Assembly: GCA_965227145.1 (NCBI GenBank)
Contig: OZ245730.1
Location: 2,728,001 to 2,792,000 of the forward strand
Length of the DNA stretch: 64,000 bases
Reading direction: 5' to 3'
Origin: JACKAQ01 sp965227145
Lineage (GTDB): Bacteria > Calditrichota > Calditrichia > RBG-13-44-9 > J075
Shown here: one piece after another, positions 52,631 to 60,592 of the stretch
How positions within the stretch are numbered: position 1 is the stretch's first letter
Layout of the letters: each line of letters starts with the position of its first letter
Position numbers and translations under genes: made by a program
The notes under the pieces: model-generated
Seen by the model: only the letters and a program-made list of their open reading frames with translations
What the model was told of the DNA's origin: nothing
Database searches by the model: none

Positions 52631-53542
52631 TTATTCTTTTTCCGAAGGTTTGGGCGGCTGATGATCCGCTGTTACATATTTACCGGGACTCAACAATTCC
52701 ATCAAAATTTTCGGCTCTTTGATTGACGAAAATCCATATTTTTGATACAAATTATGGGCATCCCTGGTTGCCAGCATCCATCGCCGGATGGTTTGCAACT
52801 GCGGATGCACCATAATACATTCCATCAGCCATTTGCCCAATCCCCTACCCTGATGCGATGCCAGCACAAACACATCAGCTAAATATGCGAATGCTGTAAA
52901 ATCAGTAATTACACGGGCATAGCCGATTTGTGTGCCGTTTTCGTACATCCCGAAACAGAGCGAATTGGCTGCGGCGTGTTTCACAACGTCAAGCGGAATT
53001 CCCGGCGACCAGTAGGAATTGCTCAAAAATCCGTGAATTACATCGAAATCTAAACGGGTGGGATCGCAAGTCACCAGCAGGTTTTCGCGTTGGTATTCAA
53101 CCGATTCCGGCGCCTCGATTTTTTTGGGGACAGCATCCAGTTTCAGCCCGAGAATCATCTTTTTCAGTTTTTTTTCACCGAGGCGTTCCGCTGCTTCTTT
53201 TTGTGAAACCCACTCGCGTTTGCGGTAAGATTTTTCCAGCCAGTTTTTGTGGATTTTTTTTACTTGCAAACTGTAAACCTTCACTTTGCAGGTGCCGCTC
53301 CATTTATTATAGCGATATTTTCCGAGCGGTTTTTCGCTCAGCAGACCTTCCACGCCGGCTTCTTCCAACGCCTCCTTTTTGGCGGATTCACCGGGCGATA
53401 AATCGGGTTCGATAACGCCTTTGGGAATAATCCATTTTTTTCCCTTACGGGAAGTTATCAACAAAACTTCAAATTTTCCGTTTCGGATACGAAAAGGTAT
53501 TACGGCAGATTGTTTAAAAAACCATTCGGGAACCGTTCGCAT
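52631..53542 (-). CDS. NUDIX hydrolase fused to a GNAT acetyltransferase
   Basis: A 303-residue two-domain protein. Residues 1-140 are a NUDIX fold close to diphosphoinositol-polyphosphate phosphohydrolases: KKWIIPKGVIEPDLSPGESA continuing to EEAGV (34-64), with EALEEAG supplying the metal-binding Glu pair. The usual Arg of the box is Lys and the loop is longer. Residues about 150-290 are a GNAT acetyltransferase (VIHGFLSNSYWSPGIP, then ADVFVLASHQGRGLGKWLM with the acetyl-CoA loop QGRGLG at 231-236, and YQKYGFSSI). This GNAT resembles the solo YjaB/ElaA-like group. ATG 53542 has GAGG eight bases upstream. The physiological role is unknown. Confidence 0.87.
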   Translation of the reverse strand: MRTVPEWFFKQSAVIPFRIRNGKFEVLLITSRKGKKWIIPKGVIEPDLSPGESAKKEALEEAGVEGLLSEKPLGKYRYNKWSGTCKVKVYSLQVKKIHKNWLEKSYRKREWVSQKEAAERLGEKKLKKMILGLKLDAVPKKIEAPESVEYQRENLLVTCDPTRLDFDVIHGFLSNSYWSPGIPLDVVKHAAANSLCFGMYENGTQIGYARVITDFTAFAYLADVFVLASHQGRGLGKWLMECIMVHPQLQTIRRWMLATRDAHNLYQKYGFSSIKEPKILMELLSPGKYVTADHQPPKPSEKE

Positions 53543-53555
53543 AAACGCCTCACAT

Positions 53556-53987
53556 TTATTCCAGAAATTTTTCCCGCACTTCGGGTGAGGGTAACTGGCA
53601 ACTGTCAAATTTGCCAAACCATTGATAGCGGTGGGTTGCAAACCAGACGTAAATCCGGTCGCGGAGGGTATTCGGCACGATCGACATCAACCCTCCCAGC
53701 ACTTTCCATTTGCCACCGATAGCAAAAAGAATTTTAATTGCAGCGGTGGATTTTTCAAACACATTTTCATCAGCCGTTTGAAAATTTTCCACAAAAAGGA
53801 TGGTTTCCGGCATTTCGGCATTCAATTTTAAATTGTGGTTGCTGGCAATGCCTGCCGCGGTTTCCCCCTGCAACGCAGCGAAGGATAACACGTTTGCCGT
53901 GTCTATTTTCAGCAAAAATTGGACAGTGCGGTCGCAAAATCCGCAAACACCGTCATACAAAACCAGATTTCGATGTACTTTTGCCAT
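53556..53987 (-). CDS. DCC-family thiol-disulfide oxidoreductase-like protein (DUF393)
   Basis: A 143-residue protein of the DUF393/DCC family (PF04134). The family signature YDGVCGFCDRTVQFLLKID lies at residues 11-29, with cysteines C15 and C18 as a CxxC pair. FAALQGETA and AIKILFAIGGKWKVLGGLMSIVP are the remaining conserved parts, and RDRIYVWFATHRYQWFGK is typical of the C-terminus. Relatives are predicted thioredoxin-like reductases of unknown substrate. It follows the DUF819 gene by 14 bases on the same strand. ATG 53987 is preferred over an in-frame start 18 codons earlier that overlaps the upstream gene. Confidence 0.87.
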   Translation of the reverse strand: MAKVHRNLVLYDGVCGFCDRTVQFLLKIDTANVLSFAALQGETAAGIASNHNLKLNAEMPETILFVENFQTADENVFEKSTAAIKILFAIGGKWKVLGGLMSIVPNTLRDRIYVWFATHRYQWFGKFDSCQLPSPEVREKFLE

Positions 53988-54001
53988 AGCCAACTTTCGT
54001 T

Positions 54002-55243
54002 TCAGGGTGCGACAGATTGCATCAAAATTCCGCAAAGCCATGCGCCGTAAGTGCCCAACGCATAACCCAAAACCGCCAATAATACGCCAACCGGTGCCAA
54101 TGCCGGATTAAATGCAGATGCAACAATCGGCGCGGAAGCTGCGCCGCCAACATTTGCTTGGCTGCCAACCGCCAGCAAAAAGAACGGCGCGCGAATCACT
54201 TTTGCTACGCCAATCATAATCGACGCATGAATAAACATCCAGATCAAACCGACGAGAAAAAGTCCGGGGTTATCAAAAATGGACAGCACGTCCATTTTCA
54301 TACCGATGGAAGCCACAAGCACATACAACAGCAGACTGCCGATGCGCGAAGCACCTGCGCCTTCCAGCTTTCGTGCGGGCGTGAACGACAGCAGCAGCCC
54401 GCCGGTTGTGGCGATCACCACAATCCAGAAAAACGATGATGTTAGGCTCAACCGGCTCAAAGCGGGTGCGTTATTTGCAATCCACGGTGAAATAACATCC
54501 GCACCGAAATGCGCAAACGCTGTAATACCAAAACCTACCGCGCAGATCGAAACTGTGTCCGTCAGCGTTGGTATTTTGGCAATGCTGGAGCGATAATCTT
54601 CAATTCGCTTTCGCAAATCTTCGATTGCAGAGGTATCACCTTTTAATTTACGATCGATTCGATCGGTAATCCCGGCACCGTAGAGCAAAAATGCCATCCA
54701 GATATTCGCCACAATAACATCCACAGCAATCATCGCCGGAAAAATAGCATCGCTGACATTGAACACTTCTTTCATCGCAGTTTGGTTGGCACCACCGCCG
54801 ATCCAGCTACCGGCAATTGTGGTTAAGCCGCGCCAAACAGCGTCATTTCCCACACCGCCAACAATATCCGGTGCAAAGCTGGCGACAATTAAAATGGCAA
54901 TCGGTCCGCCGATCACAATACCCAATGTTCCAGCCAAAAACATGATAATCGCTTTGGGTCCCAGCCGGACAATTCCTTTAAAATCGATGCTCAACGTGAG
55001 CAGCACCAAACTGGCCGGCAATAAATATCGCGATGCCACGAAATACAAATTGGATTGTTCACCGGAAATAATGTTCAACGAATTGAAAACCGATGGCAAA
55101 AAATAACACAACAGCAGCGAAGGCACATATTTATAAAATTTTTGCCAAAACGGATTTTCGCTGTGCGATGTTTGAAAAACGAAAGCTAAAATTCCCAGTA
55201 AAATTCCCAGAACAACCGCGTCATTTGTAAATAATGGCGTCAT
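54002..55243 (-). CDS. DUF819 family membrane protein (YjcL-like)
   Basis: A 413-residue inner membrane protein with about eleven hydrophobic segments, belonging to the DUF819 family (PF05684), which is predicted to transport a small solute by similarity to Na+-coupled carriers. GTLGIVIGGPIAILIVASF, TTIAGSWIGGGANQTAMKEVF and VGSQANVGGAASAPIVASAFNP are the highly conserved stretches; the two Gly/Asn-rich loops are probably parts of the transport path. The cytoplasmic loop near residue 195-225 is acidic and basic mixed. GAGG lies eight bases before the ATG. It is followed closely by the DUF393 gene. The substrate is unknown. Confidence 0.87.
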   Translation of the reverse strand: MTPLFTNDAVVLGILLGILAFVFQTSHSENPFWQKFYKYVPSLLLCYFLPSVFNSLNIISGEQSNLYFVASRYLLPASLVLLTLSIDFKGIVRLGPKAIIMFLAGTLGIVIGGPIAILIVASFAPDIVGGVGNDAVWRGLTTIAGSWIGGGANQTAMKEVFNVSDAIFPAMIAVDVIVANIWMAFLLYGAGITDRIDRKLKGDTSAIEDLRKRIEDYRSSIAKIPTLTDTVSICAVGFGITAFAHFGADVISPWIANNAPALSRLSLTSSFFWIVVIATTGGLLLSFTPARKLEGAGASRIGSLLLYVLVASIGMKMDVLSIFDNPGLFLVGLIWMFIHASIMIGVAKVIRAPFFLLAVGSQANVGGAASAPIVASAFNPALAPVGVLLAVLGYALGTYGAWLCGILMQSVAP

Positions 55244-55536
55244 TATTTTTCCTCATTTTGAACAGATGTTTGTGTAAAAAAGAAAGGCTAATATAACACA
55301 ACTGCACTGAAATTCAAATTGAGGTCATAATTTACCTTGCCTGAAACGGGTTATTTTTTAACCGGTCTGTGGTGCTAAAACCTTAAATTTTCTTTCTTTA
55401 GAATTTTGATGCTACCGGGCTAACCATTATATTCTCAGGTTATTCGGAGCCGCCGACAATAACTGGAGATTGCAATTAATTTGTAAATGAAACGTATGAA
55501 AGATACGTCTGATAGCTAATTAAACAAGGAGGCATT

Positions 55537-56997
55537 ATGTTCGGTGGACATCCTCGCGGATTAGGCACCTTATTTTTTACAGAAATGTGGGAACGGTTAA
55601 GTTATTACGGTATGCGGGGCATTTTGCTGCTGTTTATTGTTGCCGCAACAACCGGCGAAAATCCCGGGTTTGGGATGGACGGGCAAACCGGCGCGGCTAT
55701 TTACGGTATGTATACCGCATTGGTATATTTGCTGGCATTGCCGGGCGGGTGGATTGCTGACCGGTTAATCGGGCAACAGCAAGCCGTTTTTTACGGCGGG
55801 ATTATCATTGCTGCCGGGCATTTTTGCATGGCAATTCCCGGTAAATTCTTTTTCTTTACCGGATTAATTCTGATCGTCATCGGTACCGGTTTATTGAAGC
55901 CGAATGTCAGCGCAATTGTCGGCGATCTGTATCCGGAAGGCGGCGCCCGTCGCGATGCCGGATTTTCCATATTTTATATGGGGATAAATCTTGGCGCATT
56001 CATCGGCCCGCTCATTTGCGGTTATCTCGGTGAGCAGGTTAACTGGCACCTTGGCTTTAGCGCTGCCGGTTTCGGGATGGCGTTTGGCGTTATCCAGTAT
56101 AAATTAGGCTTAAAACATCTTGGCGATGCCGGAAAATTGAAAGCGACCGATCCGGCGCAACGCAAAAACGATATTTCCTCATTGATCCGTGGCGTAGCCG
56201 GATTGCTGACCATTTTTGCAGTACTTTGGGGAATCGATTATGCAGGAATTTTGAAAATCACCTTAACCGGCGTTGCCGGTGCAACCGGCGTTATTATTGT
56301 AGGGCTTGCGTTGCTGTACTTCCTTTTTGTTATTTTCTTTAAAGATTTATCTTCAATGGAAAAAAAACGTGTTGTCGTGATCGCAATTTTATTTGTCGGC
56401 GCGGCGCTTTTCTGGTCGGGTTTTGAGCAGGCCGGTTCATCAATGAACCTGTTTGCCGAACGATTGACCGATCGAACGATGTTCGGTTGGGAAATGCCGG
56501 CAAGCTGGCTGCAATCGGTGAACGCGTTGTTTATCATCATAATGGCGCCGATAATGGGCGGTTTATGGGTGATGCTGGGCGCTCGCAATCCTTCCATTCC
56601 CACCAAATTCGGGCTCGGTTTGGTATTGCTCGGTTCCGGTTTTCTGGTGCTGGCGTGGGGTGCGCAATACACAACCGATGGCGGTCCCGGTGTTAGCCCG
56701 ATGTGGTTGGTCGCCACTTATTATTTACACACCATTGGCGAATTGTGCCTGAGCCCGGTTGGGTTAAGCTCCGTCACAAAACTTTCGCCAAAACCATTGG
56801 TTGGGCAAATGATGGGAACCTGGTTTATGGGAACCGCGTTGGGGAATCTGATTGCGGGATTGGTTGCCGGACAGTTTGAAACACTGCCCATCACAGAATT
56901 ATTCGGCAACGTTGCCACGATAGTTGTGGTTGCCGGTGTCGTTTTCCTGATTTTCGCCAAACCGATCAAAAACAAATTGATTGGTGACATTCAATAG
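55537..56997 (+). CDS. POT family proton-coupled peptide transporter
   Basis: A 486-residue inner membrane protein of the PTR2/POT family that imports di- and tripeptides with protons. The diagnostic ExxER motif is in FFTEMWERLSYYGMRGIL (E16, E19, R20). GGWIADRLIGQQQAVFYGG and GTGLLKPNVSAIVGDLYPEGG are the PTR2 signatures. FEQAGSSMNLFAERL and GELCLSPVGLSSVTKLSP are conserved in later helices. It has about fourteen helices, including the inserted pair seen in bacterial members. AGGAGG lies four bases before the ATG. It is a monocistron ended by the hairpin at 57025. Confidence 0.93.
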   Translation: MFGGHPRGLGTLFFTEMWERLSYYGMRGILLLFIVAATTGENPGFGMDGQTGAAIYGMYTALVYLLALPGGWIADRLIGQQQAVFYGGIIIAAGHFCMAIPGKFFFFTGLILIVIGTGLLKPNVSAIVGDLYPEGGARRDAGFSIFYMGINLGAFIGPLICGYLGEQVNWHLGFSAAGFGMAFGVIQYKLGLKHLGDAGKLKATDPAQRKNDISSLIRGVAGLLTIFAVLWGIDYAGILKITLTGVAGATGVIIVGLALLYFLFVIFFKDLSSMEKKRVVVIAILFVGAALFWSGFEQAGSSMNLFAERLTDRTMFGWEMPASWLQSVNALFIIIMAPIMGGLWVMLGARNPSIPTKFGLGLVLLGSGFLVLAWGAQYTTDGGPGVSPMWLVATYYLHTIGELCLSPVGLSSVTKLSPKPLVGQMMGTWFMGTALGNLIAGLVAGQFETLPITELFGNVATIVVVAGVVFLIFAKPIKNKLIGDIQ

Positions 56998-57024
56998 CTT
57001 TTTTGAACCAACTGTTTATCTGCA

Positions 57025-57055
57025 AACGCCACCCAAAGGTGGCGTTTTTTATTTT
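57025..57055 (+). terminator. Rho-independent terminator of the POT transporter gene
   Basis: AACGCCACC pairs with GGTGGCGTT around CAAA-like loop bases, followed by TTTTATTTT. It overlaps the last codons of the convergent gene on the minus strand. Confidence 0.9.
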
Positions 57056-57669
57056 AGAAGTGTTTCCATTTCTTTCTCTACAAATGGTGAATAGCTTCTT
57101 AAATAATTGTCTAAATTAGAAATATGTTCATCAAATTCAATAATATATAATTCGCCAGTAATTTCGGATAAATCATAATCGCCCGGATAATTTTCATAAA
57201 TAATTCTAGCTGTATGAATGATGTTTTTCATTCGCTCGTGGTTTTTCTGCCAATAAATTAAATGCCTTTTTACCGATGTTAAGTTAATATTTTTGCTATA
57301 ATTATTCAGTTGCAGAGCTCTGTCTAAGTGTCTGATAAAGTGTATAAATTTGTTGTTGTAAAGTAGCCATAGTTTTGTAATTTTATCAGGTCTTGGTTTT
57401 CGAAAAATTTGAGCTTGTAGAATTGAGAAAGAAATTGAGTCTTTCCAGTCTGTTCGATATCCCAACCAGTTTAAATATTCTTTTTTTGAAATATAAATAT
57501 TTTCAAAACCAGTGTGAACAAACGTGTGAAACGGCACGAAATTTTTGTTGCAGAAGCTGCATAAATCTAAGTGATAGTTATGGTTACGGAAAAAATGGGT
57601 GTGATTCGGGCGCTCATTTCGATAGAATTTCATACGGCAATTAAAACACCAATGGCATTCTTGAGGCAT
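57049..57669 (-). CDS. AT-rich Cys/His protein of unknown function
   Basis: A 206-residue protein that I do not recognise. The N-terminus has cysteines C5, C8 and C11 (CHWCFNC) and C37 and C40 (LDLCSFC), with several His between (RPNHTHFFRNHNYH), so a zinc-binding module of about 40 residues is likely. The rest is helical and rich in Asn, Lys, Ile and Tyr (KFIHFIRHLDRALQLNNYSK; HTARIIYENYPGDYDL). Its base composition is visibly more AT-rich than its neighbours, which suggests recent acquisition. ATG 57669 follows the strong site AAGGAGG; the frame extends further up without one. Its end overlaps the terminator of the convergent transporter gene. Confidence 0.8.
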   Translation of the reverse strand: MPQECHWCFNCRMKFYRNERPNHTHFFRNHNYHLDLCSFCNKNFVPFHTFVHTGFENIYISKKEYLNWLGYRTDWKDSISFSILQAQIFRKPRPDKITKLWLLYNNKFIHFIRHLDRALQLNNYSKNINLTSVKRHLIYWQKNHERMKNIIHTARIIYENYPGDYDLSEITGELYIIEFDEHISNLDNYLRSYSPFVEKEMETLLK

Positions 57670-57763
57670 AGATTCCTCCTTACTTAAAAACCGGAACAAT
57701 TGTGGTATGATTGACTTTAAATTACCACAAATAACAAAAATACGCAACATTCGGAATTAAATA

Positions 57764-58648
57764 ATGAACCGATTTTTGAAATACACTCTGCCAATCGCAG
57801 TTTTACTGTTGTGCTCATACGCGAAACCGCAATCTGCACAAACCGATGGCGATTCGGTGAGGGTTTCCCACCTTTATTTTGATGAAGAAATTAATCCGGT
57901 TGATGAAACCGATCCTGAATTCGGGCGATTTGACGCATACGAAGTTAGTTTTTCGAAAGGCGATTTGCTGTTGGTGCAGGTGAAAGCAACCGGTTTCTCC
58001 CCGGCAATTGTGCTCATCGCGCCGGACGATACCACCTACCTGGCCAAATTTCCAAATGATAACGGCAGTAATTCGCTCACATATGCGGTAGAAATACCGT
58101 TTGCCGGGGAATGGCTGCTGGTCGTTCGGGCGGATACCAACGCCATCGGCAGCTACCGGATGCGGGCGTGGTGGGCGGATGTCGCGTCGCTTTCGCTTCC
58201 GGAGGAAGCGGATTTATGCGATGCCATCAATTTTGTAATTGCCCACGCCAACGCCGATTTTTATTTCATCACTCGTGGCGAAGGCAACAATTTGTATCCC
58301 AACGTTCAACTGCCCGGCGCTATCGTTTCGCGAATATCACCGAAAAATGATTTTATTTCGCGATTTTATCAGGGCAACCAAAAATCGCAAGCCCGCGACA
58401 TTTACAGCAATCTGGTTGGCAAACTCAAATTTTGTAACGGGGATACATGGACAGAATTATTCGAAGATTGGCAAACCATCGATGTGTTGAGCGGGCGAAA
58501 AGCGCTGCGATACGAATTGCGGGAAAAAGAGCGGGACGATTACCGGAGCGTCAGCGTCATGTTTTATGACGATTCGGCAAATCCTACCGCACGAAATAAA
58601 TTTGTAGTTGAGGTTCAGGTGAGCCGAAATGTTGTTCCGGAGAATTAA
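57764..58648 (+). CDS. Secreted protein of unknown function with a pre-peptidase-like domain
   Basis: A 294-residue exported protein with a signal peptide (LPIAVLLLCSYAKPQSAQ). Residues about 45-135 resemble bacterial pre-peptidase C-terminal (PPC-like) beta domains: FDAYEVSFSKGDLLLVQVKATG, PAIVLIAPDDTTYLAKFPND and FAGEWLLVVRADTNAIGSYRM are characteristic (the first is listed as a span). The second half (about 150-290), with YFITRGEGNNLYPNVQLPGA and LFEDWQTIDVLSGRKALRYE, has no family I recognise. It may be a surface or periplasmic accessory protein. It is divergent from the AT-rich Cys/His gene. No ribosome site is clear. Confidence 0.75.
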   Translation: MNRFLKYTLPIAVLLLCSYAKPQSAQTDGDSVRVSHLYFDEEINPVDETDPEFGRFDAYEVSFSKGDLLLVQVKATGFSPAIVLIAPDDTTYLAKFPNDNGSNSLTYAVEIPFAGEWLLVVRADTNAIGSYRMRAWWADVASLSLPEEADLCDAINFVIAHANADFYFITRGEGNNLYPNVQLPGAIVSRISPKNDFISRFYQGNQKSQARDIYSNLVGKLKFCNGDTWTELFEDWQTIDVLSGRKALRYELREKERDDYRSVSVMFYDDSANPTARNKFVVEVQVSRNVVPEN

Positions 58649-58727
58649 CGAAACAAACAGAAGACGCCGTAATTGCAATTTTTTCTATTCAAGCGAATTG
58701 CGAACCCCCCTATTGAAAGGTTATTCA

Positions 58728-58750
58728 GGAGATTCCTGCGGAGGCAGAAA
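58728..58750 (+). repeat. Family B palindrome, degraded copy
   Basis: GGAGATTCCTGCGGAGGCAG matches the 5' flank and stem of family B, with mutated loop and 3' arm. It lies in the convergent gap between the secreted protein gene and pyruvate kinase. Confidence 0.5.
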
Positions 58751-58781
58751 TTTCCAAAGGCTGCTAATCAAACATATTCAA

Positions 58782-60215
58782 TTAAAGCTCTTCGATACGC
58801 AGCACGTTGGTCGGGCGGCGTTGGGTGAAGGGCAAGCCTGCTGTAAATACCACATTGTCGCCGGATTCGGCTAATCCCATTTCGATCATCCGCGCTTTCA
58901 ACGTTTCTATTGCATCATCAACATTTTCATAAAATTCGTTGACCAGAAAAGCGCGAACACCCCACAACAGCGCCAACCGGCAATAGGTTTTTTCTTGCCA
59001 GGTCATTGCGATGATGGGCAGCATCGGGCGAAACCGGCTGATCATCCCCGCAGTTGAGCCGGATTGGGTGAGACAAACAATCGCGCTGGCGTTTACCATT
59101 TGTGCAGCGTGGCAGGCGCAATACCCGATGGTCGATGCGATCGGATAGGTTGCATCGCGCTGGCGACGTTTCAGTTCCCAACGCGGGCCGCTTTTCGATT
59201 CGGTCATCCGAATGATGCGATCCATTGTTTGCACCGCTTCCAACGGGAATGCGCCGGATGCGGTTTCGCCGGAGAGCATCACGGCATCGGTGCCATCGAG
59301 AATGGCATTGGCAACGTCGGAAGCTTCGGCGCGGGTCGGGCGCGGATTGTGGATCATCGAATCGAGCATTTGGGTTGCGGTAATCACCGGAATGGCTTTG
59401 CGATTGCACAGGCTGATTATCATTTTCTGGATGGAGGGCACTTCTTCTGCGGGCATTTCCACGCCCAAATCACCACGGGCAACCATCACCGCGTCGGTCA
59501 GATCGGTGATTTTATCGATCGCCTCAACCGCCTGCGGTTTCTCGATTTTGGCGATCACCGGGGTTTGTTTGCCGTGCGCTTCGATAATCCATTTTATTTC
59601 GTTGATATCCTCCGGTTTTTGGACGAAAGACAACGCGACATAATCAACATTCATTTTCAGCCCGAACTGTAAATCTTTGCGGTCTTTTTCGGTGAGACAC
59701 GGCACGGAAAGAATCGATCCCGGCAAATTCAATCCTTTTTTATCTTTCAGAATACCGCCGTATACAACTTTGCAATGGACATCCAATCCGTCGATTTTTT
59801 CAACTTCCAGCTTCAGGTTGCCGTCGTCGAGCAACACTGCGTCGCCCGGTTTCACATCCTGATAAAATGATTTGTAAGATACCGAAACGATCTCATCCGT
59901 GCCGGTAACATCCCGCACGGTGAGAATAAATTTTGCGCCATCCACCAGTTCAATTTGCCCGTTTTCGAAAGTTTGAACACGAATTTTCGGTCCCTGCAAA
60001 TCCTGCAGCACGGCAATCGGTTTGGCAATATCGCGGGAAACACGCCGCACCGTTTCAATCAATGCTTTGTGTGTCTCATGTTCACCGTGCGAAAAATTGA
60101 TTCGCGCGACATCCATTCCGGCTTTGGCCAACGCTAAAATTTGTTCGTACGTATGGCTGCTGGGTCCAAGTGTGCAAACAATCTTGGCTTTGCGGTGCTG
60201 TATGTCAAAGTTCAT
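58782..60215 (-). CDS. pyk: Pyruvate kinase
   Basis: A 477-residue glycolytic enzyme that converts phosphoenolpyruvate and ADP to pyruvate and ATP. KAKIVCTLGPSSHTYEQIL opens the barrel, and GMDVARINFSHGEHETH contains the substrate-binding Arg and Asn. The B domain is at about 72-165. IAKIEKPQAVEAIDKI (catalytic Lys region) and VMVARGDLGVEMPAEEVP hold metal ligands. ITATQMLDSMIHNPRPTRAE and LSGETASGAFP are further signatures. The C domain follows to the end. ATG 60215 has AGGAGA nine bases upstream. The extended frame to 60263 is not needed. The palindrome array lies 150 bases upstream of the gene. Confidence 0.95.
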   Translation of the reverse strand: MNFDIQHRKAKIVCTLGPSSHTYEQILALAKAGMDVARINFSHGEHETHKALIETVRRVSRDIAKPIAVLQDLQGPKIRVQTFENGQIELVDGAKFILTVRDVTGTDEIVSVSYKSFYQDVKPGDAVLLDDGNLKLEVEKIDGLDVHCKVVYGGILKDKKGLNLPGSILSVPCLTEKDRKDLQFGLKMNVDYVALSFVQKPEDINEIKWIIEAHGKQTPVIAKIEKPQAVEAIDKITDLTDAVMVARGDLGVEMPAEEVPSIQKMIISLCNRKAIPVITATQMLDSMIHNPRPTRAEASDVANAILDGTDAVMLSGETASGAFPLEAVQTMDRIIRMTESKSGPRWELKRRQRDATYPIASTIGYCACHAAQMVNASAIVCLTQSGSTAGMISRFRPMLPIIAMTWQEKTYCRLALLWGVRAFLVNEFYENVDDAIETLKARMIEMGLAESGDNVVFTAGLPFTQRRPTNVLRIEEL

Positions 60216-60592
60216 CAAGTGGTATCTCCTGGTATTTCCACATTTGTCTGCAAAAGGTAACAATACAGTTTGTTATCGGAACAATTCGGGTTCGCAAAAA
60301 CCAAATTTACGTAAATTTATGACGCATCAAAGCGAAAAGTAGCGGTTGTATGGCGCTGTATTGCCCGTAGAGACCATTCATGAATTACATGTAGAGGCAA
60401 TTCATGAACTACATGTAGAGGCAATTCATGAATTACATGTAGAGGCAATTCATGAATTACATGTAGAGGCAATTCATGAATTACATGTAGAGGCAATTCA
60501 TGAATTGCCTCTACTTAATGGATTATCGAATAATTTTTGATTTACACCGTTGATACCTTAAATTATGCCATTATTAATTAAAAAAAGCAGCG
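60216..60592. other. Divergent intergenic region of pyk and mtaB, with the tandem palindrome array
   Basis: This 377-base gap holds the 24-bp repeat array at 60367-60514 and otherwise AT-rich sequence. Promoters for pyk (minus) and mtaB (plus) must flank the array. A 64-codon frame across the array reads as an eight-residue repeat and is not a real gene. Confidence 0.7.
60367..60514. repeat. 24-bp tandem array ending in a 28-nt perfect palindrome (family D)
   Basis: Five 24-base units start at 60367, 60391, 60415, 60439 and 60463. Each begins GTAGAG and holds the palindromes ATTCATGAAT and TACATGTA (the second across the unit junction). Unit 1 differs by two bases and unit 2 by one. The last unit, 60487-60514, is a perfect 28-nt palindrome with half GTAGAGGCAATTCA. 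The array reads as if half-palindromes were multiplied by slippage or repeated insertion. Confidence 0.95.

Noticed and set aside
60367..60514. CRISPR array
   Set aside because: The units are contiguous 24-mers with no unique spacers, and no cas genes are present.
60346..60540. A 64-codon frame with an eight-residue repeat
   Set aside because: It exists only because the 24-bp repeat unit is a multiple of three; there is no ribosome site and the DNA is better explained as a palindrome array.
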